In this document: positions 23,097-40,596 of the stretch, in pieces | Layout of the letters: each line of letters begins with the position of its first letter | Position numbering within the stretch: the first letter of the stretch is position 1 | Assembly: GCA_964036155.1 (NCBI GenBank) | Contig: OZ038423.1 | Coordinates: 17,561,249-17,625,248, forward strand | Direction: 5' to 3' | Length of the DNA stretch: 64,000 nt | Origin: Diploscapter coronatus | Lineage: Eukaryota > Nematoda > Chromadorea > Rhabditida > Rhabditidae | Notes under the pieces: generated by a model | Databases searched by the model: none | Seen by the model: the letters and a program-made list of their open reading frames with translations, nothing else | What the model was told of the DNA's origin: nothing | Position numbers and translations under genes: made by a program

Positions 23097-25655
23097 TTAG
23101 GTGGAAGTCCAGTTGGGGGGACGCTTCTCCGCGAATGCAGTCATTCCCTCCTTGCGGTCGTTCTGAAAATGAGGAGAGTATTTTTCATATAAATATTATT
23201 TACGCATCATACTCACGAAAGATACCAATTGTATTTTTAAATCTCGAAAGTGAACTAGTATCAAAACTATCTACGAAATCGGACTTTCGAACGAAACGAT
23301 GAGACTTCAATGCTCTACTCATCATGATGATAACTATGGCATAAAATAAGAAAGAAGAAAATGTTAGCATACGGTAGCGAAGGTGGCATGGAAGAGTCTT
23401 CTCTCCTCCTGCAACCCCTGCTTGAGAGTCGTTTCGTAGGCAGCATTCACTGCCTCCTGAAATAATTCGCAAAGTTGTCATTACTTCGTCAACCTCTCAC
23501 CTTGACCATCTGCACGATGAGTGGCGACTGCTCGCTGATTTTCTCGCCAGTCTTGATGGCTTCTTCGACGAGTTTGTCGGCAGGGAAGATCTGAAATCAC
23601 CAAATAAAAATGCCAAGACCAAGGGCGAGAGAGTATCTCTTTCTCTCCACGCGCGCTTTCCACTCTTTCTCCCTTTTCTTTTCTAAATTCTGGTTCAGTT
23701 CTTTCTCGGAATTTAGACAAAGATACGATGGGAGAAATAGTTGAATTTGCGCGTGGGGAAATATATACTCTCTCGCACCGAAATTCTGTCTTATTCCTGA
23801 CCCGAATAGTTGGGTTGTTTCATTGTTTCAAACCTGAATTTTGCGAAACTTCGATTTCGAGCATTTTGGAATCGAAAATTTAGACTTCAAGATACTCGAA
23901 ACAGTGATTGACAAAATTCTACCGAAATAAAACATCTCGCTGTGGAACTGTTTCAATTTTAGGAAAAAAGCAAATAAGAAAAGTAAATTATAAATTCTCG
24001 AAGTAATAATAAAAATGGAACCTTGGACACGATTCCAGCCTCCTTAGCTTCCTGTGCACTGATTTTGTTGCCAGTGAGACAGACCTCCATGGCCATGGAC
24101 TTGTTGCCGAAACGCGACCAGCGCTGAGTTCCGCCTGCTCCCGGAATTGTGCCGATGTTCACTTCTGGCTGGCCGAAAATCGCCTCAAAGAAACATTCGC
24201 TTTCAGTCTTTCGTTCGATTATTCTACCTTGTCCCCAGCATAGATAATGTCGCACATCATGGCCAATTCGTTGCCTCCTCCCAGTGCAAATCTAAAATGA
24301 AGAGTTCACATAAATTCAAATAAAGTAAAACCTTTACCCATTGACAGCAGCAATGATGGGCTTGCGGGTCGAGCTGACTGCATTCCACTCTTCCAGGAAA
24401 CTGCCTCCAAACACTTCCGGGAACTTCTGCAAGAAAAAAGATATAAAATGTAAAATTGTCGAATTGAACATTTTTGTGAGATATCTATCAGAAGTGGACA
24501 TATTACTCCTGGGCTTTGCAGGGTCAGTATAGTTCTTGGCAAAAATAATTCTGTCTAAAATATATTCTTTCAGTTTGGTGAGATATGTTGGAATTGGTGT
24601 ACATTGAAAATTAGGATACCTATTTCGCTTCCGATCATCTCAAGAAGTACTCTTTCAAAATTTTAAATTATAACGAATATCGAACCTTGTCAACCATTTC
24701 CTTGATGTCGGCCCCAGCAGCGAAAGCTCTCTGACTTCCAGTGAGGATGATGCATCCAACCTGGCTGTCGTTGTCGAGCTCCTTGAGGGAAGTGGCCAGT
24801 TCGGCCATCAACTGCTTGCACAGCGCATTCAGGGCCTTCGGTCTGTTCAGAGTGATCAGGGCCACGCTCTTCTTCGCCCCGACACGCTCCACCTTGATCA
24901 TCTCAGGAGCTGCAAAAATATTTACATGAGTTGATAAAATTACGGTCATAATTGACGCAAATAGCGACCTATTTGGCTTGTTCAAGACAAAAGAACTCTT
25001 TTATTCTGCTTCTCTAACTATATGCTCTCTTGTCGCTTCTCCCATTTTCCCTCGAGCAACAGGCTGAGAATCATCTTATCGCTCAGCCTGCATATCCGCA
25101 AATCGTCGATTTTACTCCTTACTTTTGATTTACCATTTTTCACTTTAAACGATTAATTATCCACGTTTGAAATAAATAAATTGGTATTCCATCGCTCGTC
25201 TATTCAACTGCCTGATTTCCGCCACACTTGGTCTATCACATACACACAATCTATCTGTCAAGCATTTTCAATTATCAAAATCGATTATTTTTAGTTGGTT
25301 TACACTAATGGTGCTCTAGATTTTATTTCGAATTTGTAAAAATTAAGATTACATCCACATCTGAATAATATAACAATTTCGACTTTTCGATAATTAAATT
25401 TGCCAATTATTCTTTAAGAACTAATCATTTTACAAGTCCCTTCTCAATTTTTTTGTTAACGTTTCTATTAAAGATCTATTCTGCTAGATAACCGTAATTA
25501 TCAATTGAAAATTGCTCTATCAGCAAATCGAGTAAATGAGGAATAGGTTGCTTACCTTTGGCCGTGGCAGAGGTGGAAAGGGCAGAGAACGCCTGCTCCA
25601 TTCGAGAAAACTTGTACGGATTGTTGATAAGTGGACGAGTGAGCTGACGGAGCAT
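23097..25655 (-). CDS. Mitochondrial short-chain enoyl-CoA hydratase (ECHS1 type)
   Basis: Hydrates trans-2-enoyl-CoA in the second step of mitochondrial beta-oxidation, and acts in valine breakdown. Eight exons keep phase to 292 residues, close to ECHS1 (290): 25655-25556, 24909-24686, 24426-24338, 24291-24228, 24183-24022, 23590-23501, 23456-23373, 23162-23097. The N-terminus is a mitochondrial presequence ([19 protein letters not shown]). Crotonase hallmarks are [14 protein letters not shown], the oxyanion segment [29 protein letters not shown] with one catalytic Glu, and [18 protein letters not shown] with the other. The C-terminus [14 protein letters not shown] is family-typical. The ATG follows a TTTCAG acceptor (25696-25697) by 40 bp. 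Exon 5 uses an unusual TTTGAG acceptor. Confidence 0.96.
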
Positions 25656-26460
25656 CGCAGAGATCGTGAGGGAATCGAATGATGCAGAGATAACGCTGAA
25701 ACAGACAAACGAATAACTGACCACTTTTCCCGACAATTGATAAGGAAAACAACGACGAAAAAAGTATCGAAAGGTGTTTGCAACCTTCATCCAAAACAAT
25801 CATATCTCCCCTTCACGTCAAAAATACTCGTCTTTATTTCTTGTATAAAACGTTCATAAATAAAAGCGTGATAAAATATATCTTTGTTGCGACAATAAAT
25901 ATCCGTTTTGAGTGGGGAAAATCAGGAACAAAATATGGTTAAGCGAAGATAAAATAGCTACAGAAACGAAATGAAATACATGAACTTGGCTACCGTTCAC
26001 GGCTAGTAAGTCAAAACCACGAAATGGTTAGGAAGATAGAAAAAAAAGTAATCCGAATGGAAATGACAGAGACATCGTAGTGGAATTGAATATTGATTTG
26101 ATCAGGTGGACTAAAGTGAATGAAGAGTGTAATAATGCGTAAACAAAAGTAGCAATGCGAAGAAGTTATTCGTCGGAGAATAATAAAAATGGCAGGAATT
26201 ATATCGGTGCGATGGAACTGTGTCGCATAACTCGACATACTTTTTCTTACTCCATTACATGGTTCATAAACTTTGGTCCATCTAATCAAAACTATTGAAT
26301 TGAAAAGAACTAGGTCTAAATGTGGAAGAAAATAAAAACATCCAGAATAATTGGTAAGGAAATTTGAACTTGCCTGCTTAGAATGGATATTTCGGAGCAG
26401 AAGGCACTTCCCTCTTCAACTCAAAATCAGCAATCAGCAATTCTTCAACAGACTCGACTA
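25656..26460. other. Intergenic between LAMTOR1-like and enoyl-CoA hydratase genes
   Basis: Holds the hydratase 5' leader and otherwise AT-rich sequence without supportable exons. Confidence 0.4.
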
Positions 26461-28029
26461 TCACAGCTCCATGTCCACAACCACATCGCTCTTGTGTTCG
26501 ATCTGAAATTCAAAATGTTATCTGTAAAGATAATGATTAAAATTCATTTGTTACGAATCTATCTTCATAATTGAAAGAAGGTGCATAAATAGCAGTAGAG
26601 TGGTTGGAAAGCTGGCATCAAAATACGATTTCGTATTGCTGGCAGCAAATTCATAAAATATGTTCATATTTGAAAAGAACCTATAGAAGTGATTATTCAA
26701 CACTAGGAAAAAATGATAAACTACCTTGAAATCATTGACGACAGCATCGGTGATTTGCTCGGCGAATCCCTTTACATCGGCCAACGTCTGTGGGGAGAAG
26801 GGCTGCGGCCGGCCGAGCCAATCCTGCACGTGCACACCTGCATCGTCCACCATTTCGTGTCGGATTGCTTTCTCTGAAAAATTATGAATGGAAAATCTAA
26901 AATTATAGAGATGTAACGCTTCTACGACTATTTGGAAGCAAATGTGGCATATTGGCATACAAATAGGGTACAAATTCTAAGAAAAGGCTAATCTTTTCCA
27001 CTATTTTGCAAACCAGTAAGTCTGTATGAGATGGAAATTGTACTCGCGTCTTTTCATTAAAATTGCATTATTAGATTAGAAATAAACTAACGGTCATGAG
27101 CATGAGCGAGTTTGCTGACAGCATTGTCGTGTTCCCTGATGGCATCGTCATAGGCCTTTGTCCTGGTCACGTATTCCTGACTGTTCAAGTTGGCTGGCGA
27201 GTTGAATTGGCCTGCATCGATGATGTGCTGCAAAATAATTCGTCGCTATGCCATACTCGGAATTGCCCACTCACATGCTGTGTGGAGTCGATGATTTTGT
27301 TGAGCATGTGCTCTTCGTCCTCTTCCTTCGGAGAAGTCTCGTCAGTCACTGGAAAATGCTCTTCGTTCACGCCACTGAAAAGGAGTTTGGTTTTTAATCA
27401 TAAGTCATAAGTACTACAGGGCATAGCGCCTTGGACACTAACACTGGACACCACACGGATACTGTCCCAGTTTCAGTGCTCGTGTCCGAAACGTGTCCAA
27501 AATGCTAAGCCCTAGGTATTAGGAATTTTGAAGTTTAAAATCAACATTCTGAAAAACGCCGATTATAATAACTCATTAGCAATGAAAAAAGTAAAAGAAT
27601 AGAGCACTTCATCTAGGAGGTAGCATTAAAGAATGGCGATTATCGTTTTTTCAGCAGCAGTTTAGTTTTAAAGCGGTATTACTTTAGTAAATTTGTTAAT
27701 CATTAATAAAGATGTACAGAATGAGCGCATATTTATCAAGAAAGAAAGATTTCGAAAACGATCAAGTTCAGAATGACTGAATTGTAAAGTGAATAAATTC
27801 AGCATGGTTCTTGACTGAAATCTATTCCCCAAGTAACAAAAATGATTTTCATCCAGAAAAACCCAATTCATTCATACCCATTAGTATAGTGAGTGGGCTG
27901 TTGCCTGACTGCAGTGGCGTTGCCGAGAGTCCTCGTGTCAGTGCTGCTTCTGTGCAACCGCTCGTAGGGAGGACCCTCGGTCGCCTCGTTCCCATTCCCG
28001 CAACAACATAGACTGCGCAGAATGTCCAT
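26461..28029 (-). CDS. LAMTOR1: LAMTOR1-like subunit of the Ragulator complex
   Basis: LAMTOR1 (p18) wraps the other Ragulator subunits and anchors Rag GTPases and mTORC1 signalling to the lysosome. Five exons join in phase to 192 residues: 28029-27878, 27374-27275, 27227-27092, 26873-26725, 26502-26461. The N-terminus MDILRSLCCCGNG carries three Cys suited to palmitoylation. The acidic region and helices match the family pattern: EEHMLNKIIDSTQHHIIDA, EYVTRTKAYDDAI, then RPQPFSPQTLADVKGFAEQI. Human LAMTOR1 starts MGCC and is also N-myristoylated, whereas here residue 2 is Asp, so myristoylation is not possible with this start. The ATG sits 2 bp after a TTCAG acceptor, 275 bp downstream of RPT2, which suggests an operon. 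Confidence 0.8.
27417..27515. mobile_element. Old hAT-like MITE in a LAMTOR1 intron
   Basis: The left end reads CAGGGCATAGCGCCTTGGAC. The right end's reverse complement reads CTAGGGCTTAGCATTTTGGA. The flanks AGTACTA and GGTATTA are similar, which would fit a decayed 8-bp duplication. The size (99 bp) and CAGGG terminus resemble the element at 9176-9273. Confidence 0.55.
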
Positions 28030-28304
28030 TTCTGAAGCAAAACACTCGAATCACTTGAAAAGTGCTGAAAATGGGAAATATTCGAAAATGGTCCATAACC
28101 ATCAAAGAGCTGCAAAATGCAACACATTCGTAAAAATTGGCTTCATTTCCTCGGAATATTCTTCAAACGAAAAACGCGAAAAGAAGACAGACACTTTGCC
28201 AAAAATAGACATTTCCCGGATAAAACATTATGAGACACGCAAATAAATAAATAGAGCATGAATGAACGAGGGGTGATCATAGGGAGAGATTGAAGGGGAG
28301 ATGA

Positions 28305-30881
<2,577 letters not shown>

Positions 30882-31073
30882 GCTGATGCCAAATCTAAAA
30901 GAGGCAAGTTCAGCCAAAATTCGAAGAAATTTCGAAAATTTAAACGAAAAATCGGGGAAAATAGAGAAAAAGCGCATCGAGCGATAGGATGATAATACAC
31001 AGAACAATATAAAGCGAGTGCAATCGGCACTTCGAATTTCCCCCGTCTTCCATCGACTTTTTCCGATTCCAGA
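30882..31073. promoter_or_regulatory. Short divergent promoter shared by RPT2 and TFIIE-beta
   Basis: The two ATGs point away from each other 192 bp apart. Each has its own AG acceptor close to the ATG (30895-30896 complement for RPT2, 31071-31072 for TFIIE-beta). Any promoters must overlap or lie beyond outrons. No TATA box seen. Confidence 0.5.
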
Positions 31074-33313
31074 ATGGATCCAGCCCTCCTCAAGCAGAAG
31101 GCCGAATTCCAGCGACATGCAGCTCGCAATGTGTCTGTTCAGCAAAGGCAACAGGTCTGCTTCAGTAGTTTTTATTTTCGAAATTTGCTCAATAAGAAAA
31201 AAAATCGAAATAAGGCTAGAAAATAATGGAAAACAGTAGGTCTCTAAAATTGTCATGGGCAGTACGTCTATCTGAACACGGAGACTAACGATAGAAGTTA
31301 TCTAGAAGCATCGTTAATTTAGATATTTTGAACGATGTCCAGGATTTGCTAGAATCCATTCTTTGTTTTCAGCCTTCAACCTCTTCGAGCTCTGCCCACA
31401 CGACCTACAGTTCCGATGCAAGCAAGAAGAAGAAGAAGCCCACGGCAGCCTCTCAGCTCCGTGAGTTATTGAATTGGAAGGGAGAATGATGAGTTGGCTT
31501 TCAGCGAAACAGGACCTGAAATTCGATTCGCCAGCATCGATGGTGTCGTCCATTTCGAATGCCAGCAACTTCTCCATCATGCAGAAAATCGTCGATTACA
31601 TGAAGGTTGGGGGATTTTAGTTTTTCCATAGATTAATAGTTTATTCCTGAAATTCGATATCTTTGAAAGGTTTCTTAAATTTAAAGTATTTCCAATTCGA
31701 GGCTCTGCAAAAGTATTCTTTCACTTTCCCCAAATAAGGCAGCCAGACTCCTCAAAACTCGACCCACAGAAAAACTAGTGTCATATCTAAAGAGAAAAAG
31801 AGCATATCTTATTAATCTCTCGAAGAGGCGCACTACTTTTCTGCGAAGCGATTTGCGGGTCGTTTTGAGAAGCCTGAAGGCAGTTTATGAGTTTAGAGGC
31901 GCCACTTGGACGGACAGAATCACTCGCTGACTCTGACAGAAATCCTGGATGAGCTGCCCAAGAATAACTTCGATGTCACGCCCAAAACTAAGACCTGGCT
32001 CAGCGAGGTGAGTCTGGAACTATTGTTTCGAAGTCCTAAATATTTGAGACTGAATATTCCAATTTCAGTTTTGATTACGAGTATTTTTGATAGACGATTT
32101 TGGATATTAGTTTTTAATTTCAACACCTGTACCTATAGTATTCCTTATTTATTGGATTTTCTGCTTGCATTCAGGCTCTACCAAACAACCCTCGTCTGCA
32201 ACTGGATGACAAAGGCAAATACATATTCAAGCCGCCATACAAAATCAAGGGCAAAAAGGGATTGGTAGGAAGAGACCTAATTTCTGAAATAATTAATTCA
32301 AATTGACGTTCAGCTAGCATTGGCACAGAAGTATCATACAGAAGCAAAAGGAAGCATTTTGCTGTCCGATCTGAATGAATGCATACCACATGCCGACAAA
32401 ATTCTCGAGGTTTGCCTGCTTTTCTTTAGTAATTAGAATAAAGTTAGTCATAAACGATCTTGAATAAAATATTTTTAAAAAACTATTCTCATTTCTTACT
32501 TAAATTTTCAGATCTTGAATAAATCATTTTTTCTTAATTCTAGTTTTTCAAGAATGTTTTTTTTTCGAAAAACTACATTTTTATAAAACAGTTGTTTCAG
32601 GAAATGGCGAATGACAAGCTGCTGATTGTGGTACCAACTCAGGTCAACAAAAGGAAGGACAAATCTGTCTTCTTCAACGACATCGACATGGACTTTCCCG
32701 TTGAGGAAGGTTTGAACTAGTACTTCGATTCAGTCTTCTATGCTTTCTTTCAGAATTCAAAGCTCTGTGGCGGAACGTGGGAGTGGATCATTTGGACGAG
32801 AAGAAGATTGAGGAATACCTACAAAAGAGGGGCATCGATGCTATGAAGGTGGGGGAAATTTACTCGTTTTTATTTTTCATTTTTTGCCAAAGAAGTCTCA
32901 AGTGGTAATTTGAGACTTTTCCTTCCGTAATTCTTTAAAATTTCCTAAATAATTCACACGATTTTTGAACATCTGCACTTTATCAAACCTTGTTTTCATC
33001 GGAGGTTTACGAAAATGGCTAAAATAACAGAAAGAAAGTGAAAGTGACTGAAAAAGCAAATCACGAAAACGAAATTTTCCCCATTCCTGATTCTCTTAAT
33101 CGCGGATCAGGATTTTCAAATCTTACTTCAAACGTTTCCCAATCAGAATTTCATCATCATTTCTCAAAGAATAACATGCTCCTTTTCAATGTATTTTTCC
33201 AGGATCTGACCCCGAAAGTGCAACAGGCCGGTCTGCCGAAGAGGAAAGCCGTCCGCAAGAGGGGCAATGCCAAAATGCACAACGAGCATCTCGTTCTCGA
33301 GGATTACGACTAG
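31074..33313 (+). CDS. Transcription initiation factor IIE subunit beta
   Basis: TFIIE-beta joins TFIIE-alpha at RNA polymerase II promoters and helps open DNA and recruit TFIIH. Nine exons keep phase to 293 residues (human 291): 31074-31154, 31373-31460, 31505-31605, 31897-32007, 32175-32264, 32314-32409, 32601-32709, 32754-32848, 33203-33313. It opens [16 protein letters not shown] like the human MDPSLLRERELFKKRA. A Ser-rich linker and Lys run follow, then two winged-helix domains ([20 protein letters not shown] and [14 protein letters not shown]), [19 protein letters not shown], and a basic tail ending with KMHNEHL. The ATG is one base after a CCAG acceptor. AATAAA lies at 33399-33404. Confidence 0.96.
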
Positions 33314-33679
33314 ATTTTCAATCAACATTCAAATCGGGCTATTTTTTTGCAATCTCAACTATTTTAGGAGTGGTTCTTGGATAAATTATTTTTCTGTAAA
33401 ATAAACGAAATTTCGAAGTAAGAGATTTATTCTTACGAAGCTAAAAATAAGTTAGAGATGTGTACGAAACGGAGTAGTATGAAACTGATAAAATGGTAAT
33501 GGTACAAGAAAATAGGTAGATGAAATCAAACATTTTCTGCAAATGATACAATTGTACACAAAAGTTGGAGTACGAGAATTATCGAGAGGAGTGAAAGAAC
33601 GAGCTTATTTTGATGGAGAAAATACAAACGAATACAACCTGATAAAATAATGAGGTATGTGAGTGTAAATCTCGATGAA
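33314..33679. other. Intergenic between convergent genes
   Basis: 3' ends of TFIIE-beta and R2. AT-rich with a poly(A) signal at 33399 and no coding exon. Confidence 0.5.
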
Positions 33680-36519
<2,840 letters not shown>

Positions 36520-36765
36520 CCTTGATGAAAGACAGATTTGTTCAACAACTCCCTAAAAATAAAAATGAATATTCCGTGATTTTGAGATGAAAGGGGAGAA
36601 ACCATCTGATGCAGAGTTAGAAGAGTTAAAAGGAGATGAGGGTAGTCAATTTCGAATGAAAATTTGTAAAACTTTCAAGAAAATTTGGGAGAAAGTTTGA
36701 AAATGAAAAAAATCAGCGACGCTCGGAAATTCAAACGGAATAGCGGAATCAAACACTTTGCAAAT

Positions 36766-36777
36766 TTTTCGCGCCAA
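36766..36777 (-). promoter_or_regulatory. E2F-like site upstream of R2
   Basis: TTTTTCGCGCCAA on the plus strand contains TTTCGCGC, a full match to the E2F consensus TTTSGCGC. It lies about 250 bp before the R2 ATG, and its CCAAT-like end (GCCAATG) adds promoter character. R2 genes are classic E2F targets in animals, so this is a reasonable inference. Confidence 0.5.
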
Positions 36778-37246
36778 TGTTCATTACAGTGGGCAGTGTC
36801 TTCCATTTTCTATTTCCTGTTTTTTTTTTCCCTCTTGCAAACGTTGAATTTTATCGCGCTTTTTCAAAGTTCAATTCGATTAGATCTTTTTTGTCAGAAG
36901 AAAAAATGGCTCTTTTCTAATGAGCACGAAATATTCAGTTTTCCAAATCAGTAGATTCGCAAGTTCATCGTGCTTTCCCATTGAGAAATACTGCAGTCTG
37001 CAGTAGAACATTTTTCTTTCTAGCAGATACAAAAATTTGAAATTTGGATGTTTTTTAATAGAAGGTTCAGAAATTAGAATTATTGGTAGTATTAGTTGCT
37101 TCAGAAGAAGGAATTAGGAGTTGTGTTGAAGCTTTGATACAGTAGTAAATCGTCGTTTCGGGCACAATCTGAGTTGCCTTATATAGTGCTTTTGGATTAC
37201 GAAATATGGGAGTGGCTAGGCTAATGAGGGAAGACGGGCAGCAAAT

Positions 37247-37256
37247 GGGCGCCAAA
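37247..37256 (-). promoter_or_regulatory. Second E2F-like site, distal
   Basis: GGGCGCCAAA, which reads TTTGGCGCCC on the reverse strand, matches TTTSGCGC. It lies about 730 bp from the R2 ATG, in the GC-richer block. Confidence 0.35.
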
Positions 37257-38322
37257 TGGAGCTCTCCTCTGTGACGTAGCAGCAGGTCGGGGTCACTGCT
37301 GTGGGAGCCACTGGGATATTCAAATCTGCCACGTAGAGAAATACATTGACACGGCCCAGAAAAGAATTGCGAAATATTCATGTTTGCATAAAGTCAAACC
37401 TGGGGAGGACTTTCGTTAGACTGTCCGTGCGACCCCTACTCCTTATATTCCTTTCGTCTGATGAAAATGCCCCCTAGAACTGCATGAAGTACAGTAATCT
37501 TTTTCAAACTAGTGCCCGAAAGAGTTGAGATTTTAAGAGATTCATATTTTCTCTTAGTATAAACATCACAGACCAGACTACAAAGTTCACAACGCAAACT
37601 GCTCCATCTGTTGTCTGGGTATCAGTTCACTCTCTCAATTGATGATGTTTCCCAGGTATTCCTCCGTTCAATTTTTCTCTTCCTCCGATTCTCATTCATT
37701 TTCTCCACACGCCAATTCTAGTTTATTTTGTTTTGGCTACATTCCCATTTTCCGCCTTACAATCTGACTAGAATTACCAGTACTTAGCGATAGACTTTCG
37801 AATGATTGAACCCTGAAATGCCCCCCTTTGTATCGATTGTTTTCAGTTGCCCCCATGTCGTATCTGTATTCCCCCTTCTCCGTTCTGCGATTCTACAAGG
37901 ACTGGACCGTTTCGGCCTTTGCTTATCTGATCGCAAGCAGAACACACAGGTCAGTTGTATTTTTCCCTGCAAAATAGCGACTTCCCGTATTTATCACCAG
38001 TTAGTTGATTACCATCTCGATTCGTATTTGTCACCAAATTTTAGGATAGCGAGTTTAGGGAAACGAGAAATAAATGAAAAATACAGGAGGCCAAATAGTC
38101 GTTGTTAAAAATTCGGAACGATCACGACAACGAATTTTGTCTAATATGTACGCTTACCTCCATCCCGATTAGCTGAATTTTGCAAACATACTAGTTTCAC
38201 TGAAATTAAATCATGCTATGTCTAAATTGATTCGAATCATGGTAAATAGATCCATTCAGACTGCATTCACAACCATGACTATTCAACACTTATACTAGGC
38301 TAAATTTGGCTATTTTAGTGCA

Positions 38323-39987
38323 ATGTCTTCTCTGACGCATCTCGAGCCAATCGTGCCCATTTCTGGTCTGGTCACTCGAATCCTCGGCCACAATCCAGGT
38401 CCATTCACTCTGCAGGGAACCAACACCTATCTCGTTGGGAGCGGCAAAAAGTATCATTGTCTTTCTGTGTTTTCTTGCTTGTAAATTATGCTTGTTTCAG
38501 GAAAATCCTAATCGACACGGGCGAGCCAGGAATCGAAGAGTACATTCGATCGCTGACACTCGCACTCAACGTAAGCAATCTTTGTGATATCATTCTGTTG
38601 GCTACAATGTTACTCTTGCAAAGAAGTGCTAGAATGTGGCTGACTTGCTGCTTTTGAATTTTTTATCCATTTGAAAAAAAAAAAACAATTATTGTGATGA
38701 TGATAGAAAAGAACAAGATCAGACAAGAATATTTTGATCATCACGGCCATTGTGTCATTATCAAAAATGTTTGGAAATGACTAGTTTCTAGAATTTATGC
38801 ATTTTTAGACAGATCTACACGAAGTGTCTTTAGTGAGTGATTTTTTCTTCATTTCTGTCAAAATGATTCAAATGTTCCAATAAATTTGAAATGAAATATG
38901 AATTACAATAGAATTGTTTTGGCAAAATTTATTTTCTTCAGGAAGCAGAAATCGATTCGATAGTCATAACGCATTGGCACAACGACCATGTTGGCGGCAT
39001 TCCTGCAGTCGTTGAGGAGATTGTCGGAAAAAAGGTTGAAAGAAAGTCTCATTTTTCCCTCCCATTCAAACGAGAATTTCAGATTCCGGTCTATAAAGTT
39101 CGACGAGATCACGCAGAAGAAGATCCGAGCCAATTCGAGTATGTGCAGGACGGGCACGTGCTCAAGGTTGAGGGGGCCACTTTGAGGTTTATTTTTTTTT
39201 CGAAATATCCTCACTTGCACATGTTGGACAATTAGATTTTTTACGTTTACCTTTATTGCTTTCCAACAGTCTCTTTTAGATTCGTATTCACCCCCGGTCA
39301 CACAGTCGACCATGCTGCATTGTGGCTCGAGGAAGAGCAGACATTGTTTAGGTAAATCATCGTCTTTGGGAAAGTAATTTAGAATATTTTCAGTGGAGAC
39401 TGCATTCTCGGGGAAGGAACGACTATATTCGAATGTCTGCATGACTACATGAAGTCGCTGCAAGTCATCAGGGACATGAAGCCGAGAAGGATCTACCCTG
39501 GTGAGCATGGAGTTAAAAATTATAATATTTTCTTTTGTTTTCGGAATTGCAACTGAAAAATTTGAATATTCTTTGCTTTCATCGAAAAATTTCCCCACTT
39601 TCGGTATGGTTATCTTATATAAACTTTAAAAAAATACTATTTCTGACTGAAAGCAGAAAGAGAAAAGTTCATTTAGGTCATGGACCTGTGATTGAAGAAG
39701 TCGAAAAGAAGATCGAGGAATACGTGGAGCACCGAATGAAGCGAGAGAGGGAGATTGTGGCTGTGTTGAAAGAGGCTGGCGAGATGACCAGCATGGACAT
39801 CACCAACAAGGTCTATGCGGTATGTTACTTCATGTTTATGAAGAGACAAGAATAAGAAGTACAGGAAGCTCCCTGGTCTGTACGACTAGCCGCTCTGAAT
39901 AATGTCAAATTGCATCTGAATAAGCTGATCAAAGATGGGAGGGTGGACAAGATCGGATTCGAAATGTACAAGTATCTGAAGGATTGA
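38323..39987 (+). CDS. LACTB2-like metallo-beta-lactamase fold endoribonuclease
   Basis: LACTB2 proteins are zinc-dependent, mitochondrial single-strand RNA endonucleases in animals. Eight exons keep phase to 279 residues (human 288): 38323-38450, 38501-38570, 38942-39034, 39083-39186, 39280-39351, 39394-39500, 39677-39819, 39865-39987. The opening [18 protein letters not shown] is family-typical. Metal ligands are in [20 protein letters not shown], the Asp of [12 protein letters not shown] and YPGHGPVI. The C-terminal helical region ends [18 protein letters not shown]. The ATG is 4 bp after a TTTTAG acceptor, and no clear targeting peptide is visible. Confidence 0.93.
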
Positions 39988-40596
39988 TTTCTAATTTATG
40001 ACAAAGTCGATATTCATTTTAAAAAAATCCTTCTTTTTAGTGAAGGCCTGCTACTCAAACATATTTGCTGAAAGATATATTTTAGTGATGAAAAGTGCTC
40101 ATCAGTGTTGGGCGGAAAGTGGATTTTCAGATTTCGAAAACCGGAAACGGAATTTCCGCCCAACACTGGTGCTCATTTAATTATTGAAGAAGGCTCATTT
40201 TAAGTCAGTGGTAAAGAACATCTCTAATCTATCAAACAGAACTTTGTTTCACCCAAAATTCTCGAAATATTCTGTGATCTTAACATGGCACGTTTTTGCC
40301 TTTAGCTGTATACTGATTAGTGCCTTAACGTTGGCGATGTTCGAACTTAATTCTGAAAAAGGGGATTACTTTGTACCTACTTCTGAGTGAAAATTTATAT
40401 TTAGACAAGCCTTTCTTCAGATTTAATTTCAAACATCCTCACTCTAAATTAAACGTCGCCGATAAATTGAGAAATAAAATATTTATTCAGAACAGGAAGG
40501 AAAACAACACAATAACAAGTTTAATAATGCTGCAATTAGGTAAAACGTGTGTCAGCTTTCAAAAAACATTAACATAAAATGAGAAGCCCTGAGATC
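39988..40596. other. Intergenic between convergent LACTB2-like and neprilysin-like genes
   Basis: Contains the hAT MITE at 40104-40168. Otherwise AT-rich and non-coding. Confidence 0.5.
40104..40168. mobile_element. Very small hAT-type MITE with perfect ends and 8-bp target duplication
   Basis: A 65-bp element begins CAGTGTTGGGCGGAAA and ends with its exact 16-bp reverse complement. GTGCTCAT flanks it on both sides (40096-40103 and 40169-40176). CAGTGTTGGG ends plus an 8-bp duplication mark a hAT transposon derivative. The perfect arms suggest recent insertion. Confidence 0.92.

Larger units (their letters stand above)
36520..38322. other. 1.8-kb divergent intergenic region, R2 and LACTB2-like
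   Basis: Non-coding. It holds the R2 leader acceptor (36553-36554), E2F-like sites near 36766 and 37247, and a locally GC-richer block near 37200-37440. Several short frames on both strands lack splice or codon support. Confidence 0.5.

Noticed and set aside
37067..37381. 104-codon minus-strand frame upstream of R2
   Set aside because: No recognisable domain or supported start. It lies in the likely promoter region.
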